Shown in pieces: positions 50,903-59,680 of a DNA stretch of 64,000 nucleotides. Both the position numbers and the translations under genes were made by a program. Numbering within the stretch: the first letter of the stretch is position 1; each line of letters begins with the position of its first letter. The DNA comes from Chitinophaga sp. sic0106 (GTDB taxonomy: Bacteria > Bacteroidota > Bacteroidia > Chitinophagales > Chitinophagaceae): positions 372,001-436,000 of the forward strand of contig NZ_JAHUWJ010000003.1 of NCBI RefSeq assembly GCF_019219075.1, read 5' to 3'. Below the pieces are notes generated by a model. It ran no database searches. It saw nothing but the letters and a program-made list of their open reading frames with translations, and had not been told where the DNA came from.

Positions 50903-53900
50903 ATGTTTAATAAATTTATTCAGAGACCCGTTCTCTCTATAGTAATATCACTCATCATTGTGTTTCTGGGAGTGCTGGGCATTACTCAGCTGCCGGTAAC
51001 ACAATTTCCGGCAATCTCCCCGCCAAAAGTGAACGTGACGGCGGAATATCCGGGTGCCAACGGTGAGCTGATGATCAAATCCGTAATCATTCCCCTGGAA
51101 AGGGCCATGAACGGTGTTCCAGGCATGAAGTACATGACCTCCGACGCCGGTAACGATGGGGAAGCATCCTTGCAGATCATCTTCAACCTCGGTACTGACC
51201 CGAACCAGGCTTCTCTCAACGTACAGAACCGCGTGGCCTCTGTAGTAAACAAGCTGCCGCCACTGGTAGTGCGTGAAGGTGTTAAAATTACCAAAGAGGA
51301 ATCCAACATGTTGATGTATATCAACCTGTACAGCGATGATCCGCATGCCGATCAGAAATTCCTTTTTAACTACGCCGATATCAACATCCTCGCGGAACTG
51401 AAACGTGTACCCGGTGTAGGCGTGGCCGATATCCTCGGAAACCGCGAATACGCCATGCGCGTGTGGCTCAAGCCCGACCGCATGCTCGCCTATAAGATCA
51501 GTGCGGACGAAGTGATGAAATCACTCGGAGAACAAAGTCTGGAAGCCTCTCCCGGCAAAACCGGCGAAAGCTCCGGCAAGCGCTCACAGTCATTCGAGTA
51601 CGTACTCAAATACTCCGGTCGTTACACCACCAAGGAACAATACGAAAATGTAGTACTGCGCTCCAGTCCAAACGGTGAAATGCTGCGCCTCAAAGACGTA
51701 GCCGACGTTGAATTTGGCAGCTCCATGTACGACATCTATTCCAACCTGAATGGCAAACCATCCGCAGCGATCGTACTGAAACAATCTTATGGCAGTAATG
51801 CCAGCCAGGTAATCAAAGACGTGAAAGCCAAGATGGCCGAAATCCAGGCCGCCTCCTTCCCTAAAGGAATGCACTACGAGGTGAGCTATGACGTATCCAA
51901 ATTCCTGGATGCCTCCATTGAAAAGGTGTTGCATACCCTCGTGGAAGCGTTTATCCTCGTGGGTATTGTGGTATTCCTGTTCCTGGGCGACTTCCGTTCC
52001 ACCATTATCCCTGCCATGGCCGTGCCGGTTTCCCTGATAGGTACCTTCATGTTCATGCAGTTCTTTGGTATCACCATCAACCTGATCACCCTGTTTGCAC
52101 TCGTGCTGGCGATTGGTGTGGTAGTGGATGATGCCATCGTGGTGATTGAGGCCGTGCACGCCAAAATGGAAGAAGAACATATAGGGCCACTGAAGGCCAC
52201 CAAAAAAGCCATGCATGAAATTGCAGGCGCCATCATCGCTATCACTTTCCTGATGGCTGCGGTGTTTATTCCGGTGGCGTTTATGTCGGGGCCGGTAGGC
52301 TTGTTCTACCGCCAGTTCTCCATCACCATGGCTACCTCCATCATCCTCTCGGGTATTGTGGCACTAACGCTCACGCCTGCACTCTGCGCCATGATTCTTA
52401 AAAACAATCATGGTAAAAAGAAAAAACAGACGCCGGTAGATAAGTTCCTGGGTGGGTTCAACAACGGCTTCAACAAAATTGCAGGCAAATATCAGGGGCT
52501 GCTGGGTAAGATCGTGAGCAGACGCATCGTCACCTTCGGGGTGCTCATCATCTTCTGTATCGGTACCTACTTCATGAATAACAGCGTGCCTTCCGGCTTC
52601 ATTCCGAATGAAGACCAGGGTATGTTCTACGCCATTATACAAACACCTCCGGGGTCCTCACTGGAACGCACCAACCAGATTGCAGAGCGACTGCAAAAAA
52701 TTGCAGAAGATGTAGAAGGGGTACAATCCGTTTCTTCCCTGGCAGGTTATGAAATCCTCACAGAAGGTACTGGCTCTAACTCCGGCACCTGCCTGGTGAA
52801 CCTGAAAAGCTGGGAAGAACGTAAACATTCTGTTACTGAAATCATGGAGGAGCTGGAAGAAAAGGCAAAGGATATTACCGGCGCCAACATCGAATTCTTC
52901 CAACCGCCTGCAGTACCGGGTTATGGTGCCGCTGGTGGATTTGAGTTGCGACTCCTGGATAAAACAGGCAGTGGCGACTATAAAAAGCTGGAGCAGGTAA
53001 ACAATGACTTTGTGGAAGCGCTGAAGAAAAGAAAGGAGCTGACCTCCGTATTCAGCTTCTACAGTGCCAGCTTCCCACAGTATCTGCTCAGCGTGGATAA
53101 TGACCTGGCACAACAGAAAGGTATTACCATCGATAATGCGATGAATACCTTATCGACCCTGATAGGCAGTAACTACGAAATCAGCTTCATCAAGTTCGGT
53201 CGCCTGTATAAGGTGATCGTGCAGGCATCGCCACAGTACAGGGCTTTGCCGGAAGACATCCTGAAATTATATGTGAAGAATGACAAGGAAGAGATGGTAC
53301 CATTTTCTGCCTTTATGAAGATGGAGAAAGTGTATGGCTTGTCGGAGATCACGCGGCATAACATGTACACCTCATCAGAGATCAGCGGTTCCTCTGCGCC
53401 CGGCTACAGTAGCTTCCAGGCTATCCTGGCCATCAACGAGGTGGCAAAGAAGGACCTGCCGAGAGGCTATGGCATTGACTGGGCGGGTATTTCCGCCGAC
53501 CAGGTAGCACAGGGCCATCAGGCGCTGTGGATCTTCCTGATATGTTTAGGTTTCGTGTACCTGATCTTGTCGGCACAATACGAAAGTTTCATTCTGCCTT
53601 TATCCGTGATACTTTCCTTGCCGGTGGGTATTTTCGGGGCCTTTTTCCTGTTGAAGGTATTAGGTTTGGAAAACAACATATATGCGCAGGTGGCCATGGT
53701 AATGCTGATTGGTTTGCTGGGTAAGAATGCTGTACTGATTGTGGAATTTGCCGTGCAGAAGCACCGCGATGGTTACACCGTGAAGGAAGCGGCGCTGGAA
53801 GGCGCCAGGGTCAGGTTCCGTCCTATCCTGATGACCAGCTTCGCCTTTATCGCCGGGTTGATTCCACTGGTGATTGCTACCGGCCCTGGTGCATTGGGTA

Positions 53901-54070
53901 ACAGAACCATTGGTACCGCTGCGGCGGGCGGTATGTTATTCGGTACCGTGTTTGGCGTGGTGATCATCCCGGGATTGTATTTCATTTTCGGGAAGATAGC
54001 AGAGAAACGCATGTTTGTAAAAGATGAAGAAGAAAATCCATTAACAGAAGAAATTGATCACAATGTATAA
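50903..54070 (+). CDS. RND-family efflux pump permease (HAE1, AcrB-like)
   Basis: This 1055-residue inner membrane transporter uses proton flow to drive efflux. It starts FNKFIQRPVLSIVISLIIVFLGVLGI (TM1), followed by the porter motif NVTAEYPGAN. The central TM4 carries the proton-relay aspartates in LVLAIGVVVDDAIVVIEAVHAKMEE, and the second half repeats the pattern with GFVYLILSAQYESFILPLSVILSLPVGIFGA and GLLGKNAVLIVEFA. Length and 12-TM organisation match AcrB. Its last codons overlap the start of the outer membrane channel gene by eight bases, giving translational coupling. Confidence 0.97.
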   Translation: MFNKFIQRPVLSIVISLIIVFLGVLGITQLPVTQFPAISPPKVNVTAEYPGANGELMIKSVIIPLERAMNGVPGMKYMTSDAGNDGEASLQIIFNLGTDPNQASLNVQNRVASVVNKLPPLVVREGVKITKEESNMLMYINLYSDDPHADQKFLFNYADINILAELKRVPGVGVADILGNREYAMRVWLKPDRMLAYKISADEVMKSLGEQSLEASPGKTGESSGKRSQSFEYVLKYSGRYTTKEQYENVVLRSSPNGEMLRLKDVADVEFGSSMYDIYSNLNGKPSAAIVLKQSYGSNASQVIKDVKAKMAEIQAASFPKGMHYEVSYDVSKFLDASIEKVLHTLVEAFILVGIVVFLFLGDFRSTIIPAMAVPVSLIGTFMFMQFFGITINLITLFALVLAIGVVVDDAIVVIEAVHAKMEEEHIGPLKATKKAMHEIAGAIIAITFLMAAVFIPVAFMSGPVGLFYRQFSITMATSIILSGIVALTLTPALCAMILKNNHGKKKKQTPVDKFLGGFNNGFNKIAGKYQGLLGKIVSRRIVTFGVLIIFCIGTYFMNNSVPSGFIPNEDQGMFYAIIQTPPGSSLERTNQIAERLQKIAEDVEGVQSVSSLAGYEILTEGTGSNSGTCLVNLKSWEERKHSVTEIMEELEEKAKDITGANIEFFQPPAVPGYGAAGGFELRLLDKTGSGDYKKLEQVNNDFVEALKKRKELTSVFSFYSASFPQYLLSVDNDLAQQKGITIDNAMNTLSTLIGSNYEISFIKFGRLYKVIVQASPQYRALPEDILKLYVKNDKEEMVPFSAFMKMEKVYGLSEITRHNMYTSSEISGSSAPGYSSFQAILAINEVAKKDLPRGYGIDWAGISADQVAQGHQALWIFLICLGFVYLILSAQYESFILPLSVILSLPVGIFGAFFLLKVLGLENNIYAQVAMVMLIGLLGKNAVLIVEFAVQKHRDGYTVKEAALEGARVRFRPILMTSFAFIAGLIPLVIATGPGALGNRTIGTAAAGGMLFGTVFGVVIIPGLYFIFGKIAEKRMFVKDEEENPLTEEIDHNV

Positions 54071-55484
54071 TAGATACCTGGGCATATTGGGCCTTGGTTT
54101 GGCCTTTGCAGCCTGCAAGGTGCCAACAGGCACGCAGCAGGTAGAAAACAGATCCACGCCCGCTTCCTATGGAAACGGGCTGGATACTACCACTGCTGCC
54201 ACCATCGAATGGCGTAAGTTTTTTACGGACCCGCACCTGGTAAATCTGATCGACAGTGCCCTGGCGCATAACCAGGAGCTGATGATCACGTTACAGGAGA
54301 TAGAGATCGCCAAAAACGATATCCGCTTCCGCCAGGGAGCGCTGGTACCAACGGTTACCGCCAAAGCAGGCGTAGGCCTTGAAAAGGTGGGACGCTATAC
54401 CAGCCAGGGCGCCGGTGATGCATCCACCGAAATCACACCAGGAAAAGAAGTCCCTGATCCGCTGGCAGATTTCGGTATTGGCGCCTATGCCAACTGGGAA
54501 GTTGACATCTGGAAAAAACTGCATAATGCTAAAAAAGCAGCAGTAACAAGGTACCTGGCCACTGTGGAAGGCCGGAACTTTGTGCTCACTAACCTGGTTG
54601 CAGAAATTGCCAACTCCTACTACGAGCTGCTGGCGCTGGATAACCAGCTGACCATCGTTAAGCAAAACATCGACCTGCAGAAAAATGCGCTGGAGATAGT
54701 GAAAGCACAGAAAGAGGCTACCCGCGCTACCGAACTGGCCGTAAAGAAGTTTGAGGCGGAAGTGCTGAAGTCGCAAAGTCTGGAGTTTGACATAGCGCAG
54801 AAAATCAAGGAAACAGAGAACAAGATCAACTACCTGCTGGGTCGCTACCCGCAGCAAATTGACCGCGATAAAGGTGAGTTCCTGCATGCAGTGCCAACTA
54901 TGGTAACCGCAGGGATTCCGTCGCAGCTGCTGGCTAACCGGCCCGATATCAAACAGGCCGAGCTGGAGCTCGCAGCGGCCAAACTTGATGTGAAGGTCGC
55001 AAGAGCCGAGTTTTATCCATCGCTGGGCATTAGCGCCGGCATAGGATTCCAGGCCTTTAATCCTTCCTATCTCTTTAAACTCCCTGAATCATTATTATAC
55101 AACCTGGCCGGCGACCTGGCAGGGCCATTGATTAACCGCAATGCCATCAAAGCGGAGTTTAACAGTGCCAATGCCCGTCAACTGCAGGCGATGTATAATT
55201 ATGAGCGCGTGATTTTAAACGCCTTCCTGGAAGTATCCAATCAGCTGTCCAATATCGACAACCTGGAAAAAAGCTACAGCCTGAAATCCAGGCAGGTAGC
55301 TGCACTGACAACGTCCATCGATATTTCTAATGACTTATTCAAATCTGCCCGTGCGGATTATTTAGAAGTGCTGATGACGCAGCGTGATGCGCTGGAATCT
55401 AAGCTGGAACTGATTGAGACTAAGCAGCAGCAGTTTGCGGCGGTGGTAAATGTGTATAGGGATTTAGGTGGTGGGTGGAAGTAA
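54063..55484 (+). CDS. Outer membrane efflux channel (TolC/OprM type)
   Basis: This 473-residue lipoprotein (MYNRYLGILGLGLAFAACK, lipobox FAAC, Cys 18) is the exit duct of the tripartite pump. Two outer-membrane-efflux repeats are seen, each with long helices: about 60-260 (LIDSALAHNQELMITLQEIE) and about 285-465 (LLANRPDIKQAELELAAAKLDVKVARAEFYPSLGIS), where RPDI-QAE is the NodT/OprM hallmark. ATG 54063 is preferred over the TTG at 54054 because it starts the signal peptide. It ends RDLGGGWK, the usual C terminus, and is followed by a terminator. Confidence 0.96.
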   Translation: MYNRYLGILGLGLAFAACKVPTGTQQVENRSTPASYGNGLDTTTAATIEWRKFFTDPHLVNLIDSALAHNQELMITLQEIEIAKNDIRFRQGALVPTVTAKAGVGLEKVGRYTSQGAGDASTEITPGKEVPDPLADFGIGAYANWEVDIWKKLHNAKKAAVTRYLATVEGRNFVLTNLVAEIANSYYELLALDNQLTIVKQNIDLQKNALEIVKAQKEATRATELAVKKFEAEVLKSQSLEFDIAQKIKETENKINYLLGRYPQQIDRDKGEFLHAVPTMVTAGIPSQLLANRPDIKQAELELAAAKLDVKVARAEFYPSLGISAGIGFQAFNPSYLFKLPESLLYNLAGDLAGPLINRNAIKAEFNSANARQLQAMYNYERVILNAFLEVSNQLSNIDNLEKSYSLKSRQVAALTTSIDISNDLFKSARADYLEVLMTQRDALESKLELIETKQQQFAAVVNVYRDLGGGWK

Positions 55485-55505
55485 AACCACAATTTCATAA
55501 ATTAA

Positions 55506-55543
55506 GAAAGGGTTGTACACAACGTGTGGTACAGCCCTTTTTT
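55506..55543 (+). terminator. Terminator of the RND operon
   Basis: AAAGGGTTGTAC and GTACAGCCCTTT form a stem with one G-T wobble (55506-55537 in all), followed by a T-run to 55543. It lies about 20 bases after the channel gene stop. Confidence 0.75.
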
Positions 55544-55545
55544 GA

Positions 55546-56061
55546 CTAATCCTCAAAATACTTATACGGATATAACCCATAGAGTTGCGGATGTATTTGA
55601 TCCAAGGCTGCCTTGTACTCCGCCTGCAACTTTAGGTGGTCGTCTGTATCCAGTCTGTCTTCCAGCTGTTGGATCACCAACCCCAGCTGTACGAAGCCGG
55701 CAAATTTCACCGGCATCTCCAGGAAATCTTTCAGGTCGGCATATTCCCCTTTTTCATGATCGTAATACAGTACCCGTAAAGTTTTACGGTCTATGAACCA
55801 TTCGTCGCCCTGACCGGAGCGGGCAAACAGCCAGATGGCAGGTGCCAGGTCAGGATAGTTATCTGTCAGGTAGCGGTTTTCCTGCAGGGTGGCTTCATAG
55901 TCGAGCAGGATAATATCGGCGCCTAGTTCCTGGCTTTTATAGTTGGTAACAAAAGGCAGGTAATCGGCATCGCCTATACGCAGTTTGTCCAGGTTGCGAA
56001 TGGGCTGATTTCGCTTCTCGAAGGCGTCAAACAAAGTGTTGATATCGGGTACAGTAATCAT
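55546..56061 (-). CDS. SMI1/KNR4 (SUKH)-like protein
   Basis: This 171-residue acidic protein has the character of the SUKH superfamily, best known for immunity proteins of contact-dependent and polymorphic toxins. Supporting parts are YLPFVTNYKSQELGADIILLDYEATLQ, LAPAIWLFARSGQGDEWFIDRKTLRVLYYDHEKGEYADLKDFLEM (aromatic and acidic residues in the usual positions), and the helical tail QLEDRLDTDDHLKLQAEYKAALDQI. The assignment is moderate. It lies 25 bases after the gene at 56087 and is probably cotranscribed with it. No toxin gene is adjacent. Confidence 0.7.
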   Translation of the reverse strand: MITVPDINTLFDAFEKRNQPIRNLDKLRIGDADYLPFVTNYKSQELGADIILLDYEATLQENRYLTDNYPDLAPAIWLFARSGQGDEWFIDRKTLRVLYYDHEKGEYADLKDFLEMPVKFAGFVQLGLVIQQLEDRLDTDDHLKLQAEYKAALDQIHPQLYGLYPYKYFED

Positions 56062-56086
56062 GGTACTTTAAAGATAAAACACTTTA

Positions 56087-56923
56087 TTAAAACAGGCTCC
56101 CCTGCACCACTGCCGGCAACACTACCGGATGAAACAAACCGATAATTGTAAAAGGCTGTTTGGCCGAAGCATGTACGTTTTGGGTGGTGCCCAGGAAGAA
56201 GTGGAGGTCAGTATTGCGGACATACTCCTGCAGGTATTTCTTGCGGAGTTCACTGGCAGCTTTCGCTTCCTTATCGGGTCCCTGCTGTTTCTTCAGCAGT
56301 TTCCAATAGTGAGATGCCAGTTGAAAGTCTTCCACGGGCAGGCTGATCTCTTTATTACTATCATCTAAAAAGCGGAATGAGAACCGGAACGGGAGTTTCT
56401 TAAAAGCATCCATAGGTTCTTCTTCCTGCATAAATACGTGGGGATAATATTTCTCCTGCTGCATTTTGGCGAGGCGTTCGCTGTCCCATTCCTTTTCTGC
56501 CGGCGTTATGTCCAGGCTCAGGATACGTTGCGGCTTAAATACAGCCAGGGAGGTGTAAAATGCTTCGTGTTTAGCTTCCATGAGCAGGTTCTCCAGGTTA
56601 CGATAAACATGCTTTTGTACCAGCGCTTTACGCTCCTGCCAATAGTTGCCGGCACCAACGTGCCCCAGTTTCTTCACGGGCTGTTCCGGGTCCACCGGGC
56701 GGAAGCTTTCCAGCCGAAAATCGCGTGGATTGCGCTCCAGGTTTATTTCTATCCAGTCGTACAACTGGTATTGTTCCTCGTATATTTTTTGTGAAAAAGA
56801 GATGGGGTAGATTCTGATGAAGGTACCATCGTCCCTGAAACCTGCTATGCTTAGCTGCTCATCGTAGTGGGAAGATAAGGTGGGGTAACTTTTCACAGTA
56901 ATCATAACTTTCGTCAAAGGCAT
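56087..56923 (-). CDS. Uncharacterised protein of the type often found beside DUF488
   Basis: This 278-residue soluble protein starts KVMITVKSYPTLSSHYDEQLSIAGFRDDGTFIRIYPISF and contains YDWIEINLERNPRDFRLESFRP and, near its end, TDLHFFLGTTQNVHASAKQPFTIIGLFHP. I recall this pattern in an uncharacterised family encoded next to DUF488 proteins in other bacteria, but no DUF488 gene is seen here; instead a SUKH-like gene follows after 25 bases. A nucleic-acid or defence-related role has been guessed for such pairs, without proof. Start may be Met 1 or Met 7 (MITVKSYPTL). No membrane segment or signal peptide. Confidence 0.65.
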   Translation of the reverse strand: MPLTKVMITVKSYPTLSSHYDEQLSIAGFRDDGTFIRIYPISFSQKIYEEQYQLYDWIEINLERNPRDFRLESFRPVDPEQPVKKLGHVGAGNYWQERKALVQKHVYRNLENLLMEAKHEAFYTSLAVFKPQRILSLDITPAEKEWDSERLAKMQQEKYYPHVFMQEEEPMDAFKKLPFRFSFRFLDDSNKEISLPVEDFQLASHYWKLLKKQQGPDKEAKAASELRKKYLQEYVRNTDLHFFLGTTQNVHASAKQPFTIIGLFHPVVLPAVVQGSLF

Positions 56924-57204
56924 GCAAAAAATTTTTAAAAAGTATCCGTTTTACAATGGTTCCGGTAATAATGTGGCCAACTTGATAAGATGACTTCCGT
57001 TATGCTGTATTTGTTATAAATGTATTAATTCTTACCGGCTAATTAAGCCGCCAAATTAAGGTTAATCATTGAAAATAAAAAAGTTATGTCCCATTAAAGT
57101 ATCTGTAGCGAGGAGAAATAGTTTTTATCTCTATCGGTATCAAAACATTCTATGTTATTAATTCGTTGTAATTTGTGTACTTTGTACGCATAAATTATGA
57201 ACAC

Positions 57205-58827
57205 ATGAGTTTTCAAGAAGCGCTACAAAAGATATTTGTAGCAGAAAATGAAATCCCCGAAGAATTCCGCATTACAGAAATTCACCAGAGAGAGTACCTG
57301 GTAAACGGGGAAATGAAGCCATGGGACGGTCCTGTGAGCGAAGTGTATTCACCGGTTAACATTCCTACCCCTGAAGGACTTAAACGCAAGCTGATAGGCA
57401 CCTATCCCCTCGGCACAGAAAAAGAAGCATTTGAAGCCCTGGACGCAGCACTGGCAGCGTATGATAATGGTCGCGGCGAATGGCCTACCATGCCACTGGC
57501 GCAGCGTATCGACTGCCTGTCTGTATTTGCCCGCAAAATGGTTGACCAGCGAACCCTGATCGTGAAGCTGATTATGTGGGAAATTGGTAAGTCATACGCC
57601 GATTCCATCAAGGAATTTGACCGTACCATTGAATATATCAACGCTACCATCGATGCCCTCAAGGAAATCGACCGCAGCTCCAGCCGCTTCGACATCAAAG
57701 AAGGCACCATCGCACAGATCCGCCGCTCGCCCCTTGGCGTCGTACTCTGCATGGGACCATTCAACTACCCCCTGAACGAAACTTTCACCACCCTGATTCC
57801 GGCGCTGCTGATGGGCAATACCATCCTCTTCAAACCGCCGAAACACGGTACCTTATTGCACTACCCACTACTGCGTGCGTTCATGGAATCCTTCCCTAAA
57901 GGAGTGGTAAACACCATCTACGGCCGCGGTGCTGCGGTGATCCCAGGCATCATGCAAACAGGCAAAATCAACGTACTGGCGTTTATCGGCTCCAGCAAAG
58001 TAGCCAACGACCTGCGCAAGCATCACCCTAAGCTGAACAGACTCCGTGCAGTACTGAGCCTGGATGCCAAGAATGCGGCCATCGTTACGGAGCATGCGGA
58101 TATCAAAGTGGCAGTAAGTGAAACCATCCTCGGCGCATTATCGTATAATGGTCAACGTTGTACCGCCATCAAAATCGTATTTGTACACCGCTCCATAGCG
58201 GATGCATTCAATGCCAGTCTCAGCGAAGCGATTGCTAAAATGAAGTTCGGCATGCCTTGGGAAAAAGGTGTACAGCTCACCCCGGTGGCAGAACCAGGGA
58301 AGCCTGCCTATATCCGCGAGGTATTGGAAGATGCAGCTGCTCACGGTGCACAAGTGATCAACGAAAACGGTGGCGCCACCAACGAGTCATTCGTATTCCC
58401 TGCTGTGGTGTACCCTGTAAATGATAAAATGAAACTCTACCGCGAAGAGCAGTTCGGCCCGGTAATTCCAGTGGTGCCATTCGACGATATCGAAGAAACC
58501 ATCGACTACCTGATCGAATCTCCGCACGGCCAGCAGGTGAGCATCTTCAGTAACAATCCTGAAGAAGTAGCTTCCCTGATCGATCCGCTGGTAAACCAGG
58601 TGAGTCGCGTGAATATTAACAGTCAGTGTCAGCGCGGACCGGATGTATTTCCATTCACCGGCCGTAAAGACAGTGCGGAAGGTACTTTGTCCGTGCATGA
58701 TGCGCTGCGTTCTTTCTCCATCAGGTCATTGGTAGCAACAAAAAACAACGATACCAATAAAGAGCTGCTGGAAAACATCCTGAAAGAGCATAGCTCCGAC
58801 TTTTTAAGTACGAACTTTATTTTTTAG
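57205..58827 (+). CDS. Aldehyde dehydrogenase, GapN-like (NADP-dependent glyceraldehyde-3-phosphate type)
   Basis: This 540-residue ALDH superfamily enzyme most resembles non-phosphorylating glyceraldehyde-3-phosphate dehydrogenase, which makes 3-phosphoglycerate and NADPH. N187 lies in MGPFNYPLNE, and the nucleophile C319 in SYNGQRCTAIK. The position of the general-base Glu in the usual LELGGKN is Ser (S285 in LSLDAKN), with D287 two residues on, so the catalytic base is altered or moved. The C terminus is longer than in standard ALDHs. ATG 57205 is chosen over the GTG at 57175 because it starts the conserved part. It is a single gene with its own terminator. Confidence 0.85.
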   Translation: MSFQEALQKIFVAENEIPEEFRITEIHQREYLVNGEMKPWDGPVSEVYSPVNIPTPEGLKRKLIGTYPLGTEKEAFEALDAALAAYDNGRGEWPTMPLAQRIDCLSVFARKMVDQRTLIVKLIMWEIGKSYADSIKEFDRTIEYINATIDALKEIDRSSSRFDIKEGTIAQIRRSPLGVVLCMGPFNYPLNETFTTLIPALLMGNTILFKPPKHGTLLHYPLLRAFMESFPKGVVNTIYGRGAAVIPGIMQTGKINVLAFIGSSKVANDLRKHHPKLNRLRAVLSLDAKNAAIVTEHADIKVAVSETILGALSYNGQRCTAIKIVFVHRSIADAFNASLSEAIAKMKFGMPWEKGVQLTPVAEPGKPAYIREVLEDAAAHGAQVINENGGATNESFVFPAVVYPVNDKMKLYREEQFGPVIPVVPFDDIEETIDYLIESPHGQQVSIFSNNPEEVASLIDPLVNQVSRVNINSQCQRGPDVFPFTGRKDSAEGTLSVHDALRSFSIRSLVATKNNDTNKELLENILKEHSSDFLSTNFIF

Positions 58828-58852
58828 TATAGTTTGCATTATTGAAGAAGTG

Positions 58853-58883
58853 AAGTCCCTGCAGGTTTGTACCTGTGGGGCTT
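58853..58883 (+). terminator. Terminator of the aldehyde dehydrogenase gene
   Basis: AAGTCCCTGCAGGT (58853-58866) pairs imperfectly with ACCTGTGGGGCTT (58871-58883), loop TTGT, followed by TTTG, 26 bases after the stop codon. Confidence 0.7.
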
Positions 58884-58942
58884 TTGTTTATGGCCGGGTG
58901 TTACATACCCTTATGGTGATGAGTTCTTAAGCCGAAAATTCT

Positions 58943-58950
58943 TATCTTTG
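58943..58950 (+). promoter_or_regulatory. Candidate promoter of the nucleotidyltransferase module
   Basis: TATCTTTG fits the -7 consensus TAnnTTTG and lies 27 bases before the start at 58978. A weak -33 match (GTTC) lies about 18 bases upstream. Confidence 0.55.
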
Positions 58951-58977
58951 GTAAGTAGTAAAAATAACCCTTAATGT

Positions 58978-59160
58978 ATGTCAGATAATAAAAAATCTAT
59001 TAATAAAGATAAAATACCTGCGTTCATTATCACTGATGAAGATGCTCGTTTGAGAAGAGATATCTATCGTTCAGATATAGAAAAATTAGAACTTTTTGTT
59101 GAAATGATTCGTAGAAATAATTTGTTTAAAACGGCTAAAATCACTCATAAGAAAGCTTAG
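58978..59160 (+). CDS. 60-residue protein of the nucleotidyltransferase module
   Basis: This small charged protein (MSDNKKSINKDKIPAFIITD at its start) has a predicted helical second half with ARLRRDIYRSDIEKLELFVEM and ends in a basic KTAKITHKK. It has 16 Lys/Arg of 60 residues and no signal or membrane segment. It is separated from the nucleotidyltransferase gene by one base and shares its low GC. The position and size are like an antitoxin or partner protein of a two-gene module, but I cannot name a family. ATG 58978 is used because the ATG at 58974 leads at once to a stop. Confidence 0.7.
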   Translation: MSDNKKSINKDKIPAFIITDEDARLRRDIYRSDIEKLELFVEMIRRNNLFKTAKITHKKA

Positions 59161-59161
59161 T

Positions 59162-59653
59162 ATGGATATTTTAAGTGCAGAATTGCTTGACTTTTGGAAA
59201 GCTTTGGCAGAAAACAATGTTAGATATATTATGGTTGGCGGGTTTGCAACACGTTTTCATGGCTTTAATAGAAATACTGATGACTTGGATATGTGGCTTG
59301 AGGATACTTTAGAAAATAGAAAAAATCTAATAAAAGCTTTTACTTCAGCAGGCTTCGGAGATGATTTTCATATGTTGGAAACAATGCAATTTGTTCCGGG
59401 TTGGACTAGCTTCCATATTGGGAATAATATTGAGCTTGACATTATGACAGAAATGAAAGGCTTAGATAACTTATCATTCCAGGAATGTCTTAATCTGGCC
59501 TCTATAGCAGACCTGAAAGTGGTCCAAGTCCCCTTCCTTCATATAAATCACCTCATTCAAAACAAAAAAACGATCAATAGGCCTAAGGATAAAATGGATA
59601 TTGAAGAATTGGAGAAAATAAAAAAAATCAGAGATAATGAGGAACATAATTAA
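59162..59653 (+). CDS. Nucleotidyltransferase-fold protein (DUF6036/AbiEii-like)
   Basis: This 163-residue protein has the minimal nucleotidyltransferase core: YIMVGGFATRFHGF (GG at 26-27) followed by the metal-binding pair in RNTDDLDMWL (D41 and D43) and a third acidic candidate D93 in NIELDIMTEMKG. The rest is helical with a Lys-rich tail (NRPKDKMDIEELEKIKKIRD). Related folds occur in AbiEii toxins, MNT antitoxins and tRNA-modifying TA toxins, so it may transfer nucleotides to an RNA or protein. It forms a pair with the 60-residue gene one base upstream. Both are AT-rich against GC-rich neighbours, which suggests horizontal origin. Confidence 0.82.
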   Translation: MDILSAELLDFWKALAENNVRYIMVGGFATRFHGFNRNTDDLDMWLEDTLENRKNLIKAFTSAGFGDDFHMLETMQFVPGWTSFHIGNNIELDIMTEMKGLDNLSFQECLNLASIADLKVVQVPFLHINHLIQNKKTINRPKDKMDIEELEKIKKIRDNEEHN

Positions 59654-59680
59654 TATACTGATTTTCTATAACGTTCTTTT

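Noticed and set aside
57000-57200. Possible promoter or repeat in the gap before the aldehyde dehydrogenase gene.
   Set aside because: AT-rich sequence with partial TTTG-like matches, but none with correct spacing; nothing specific could be supported.
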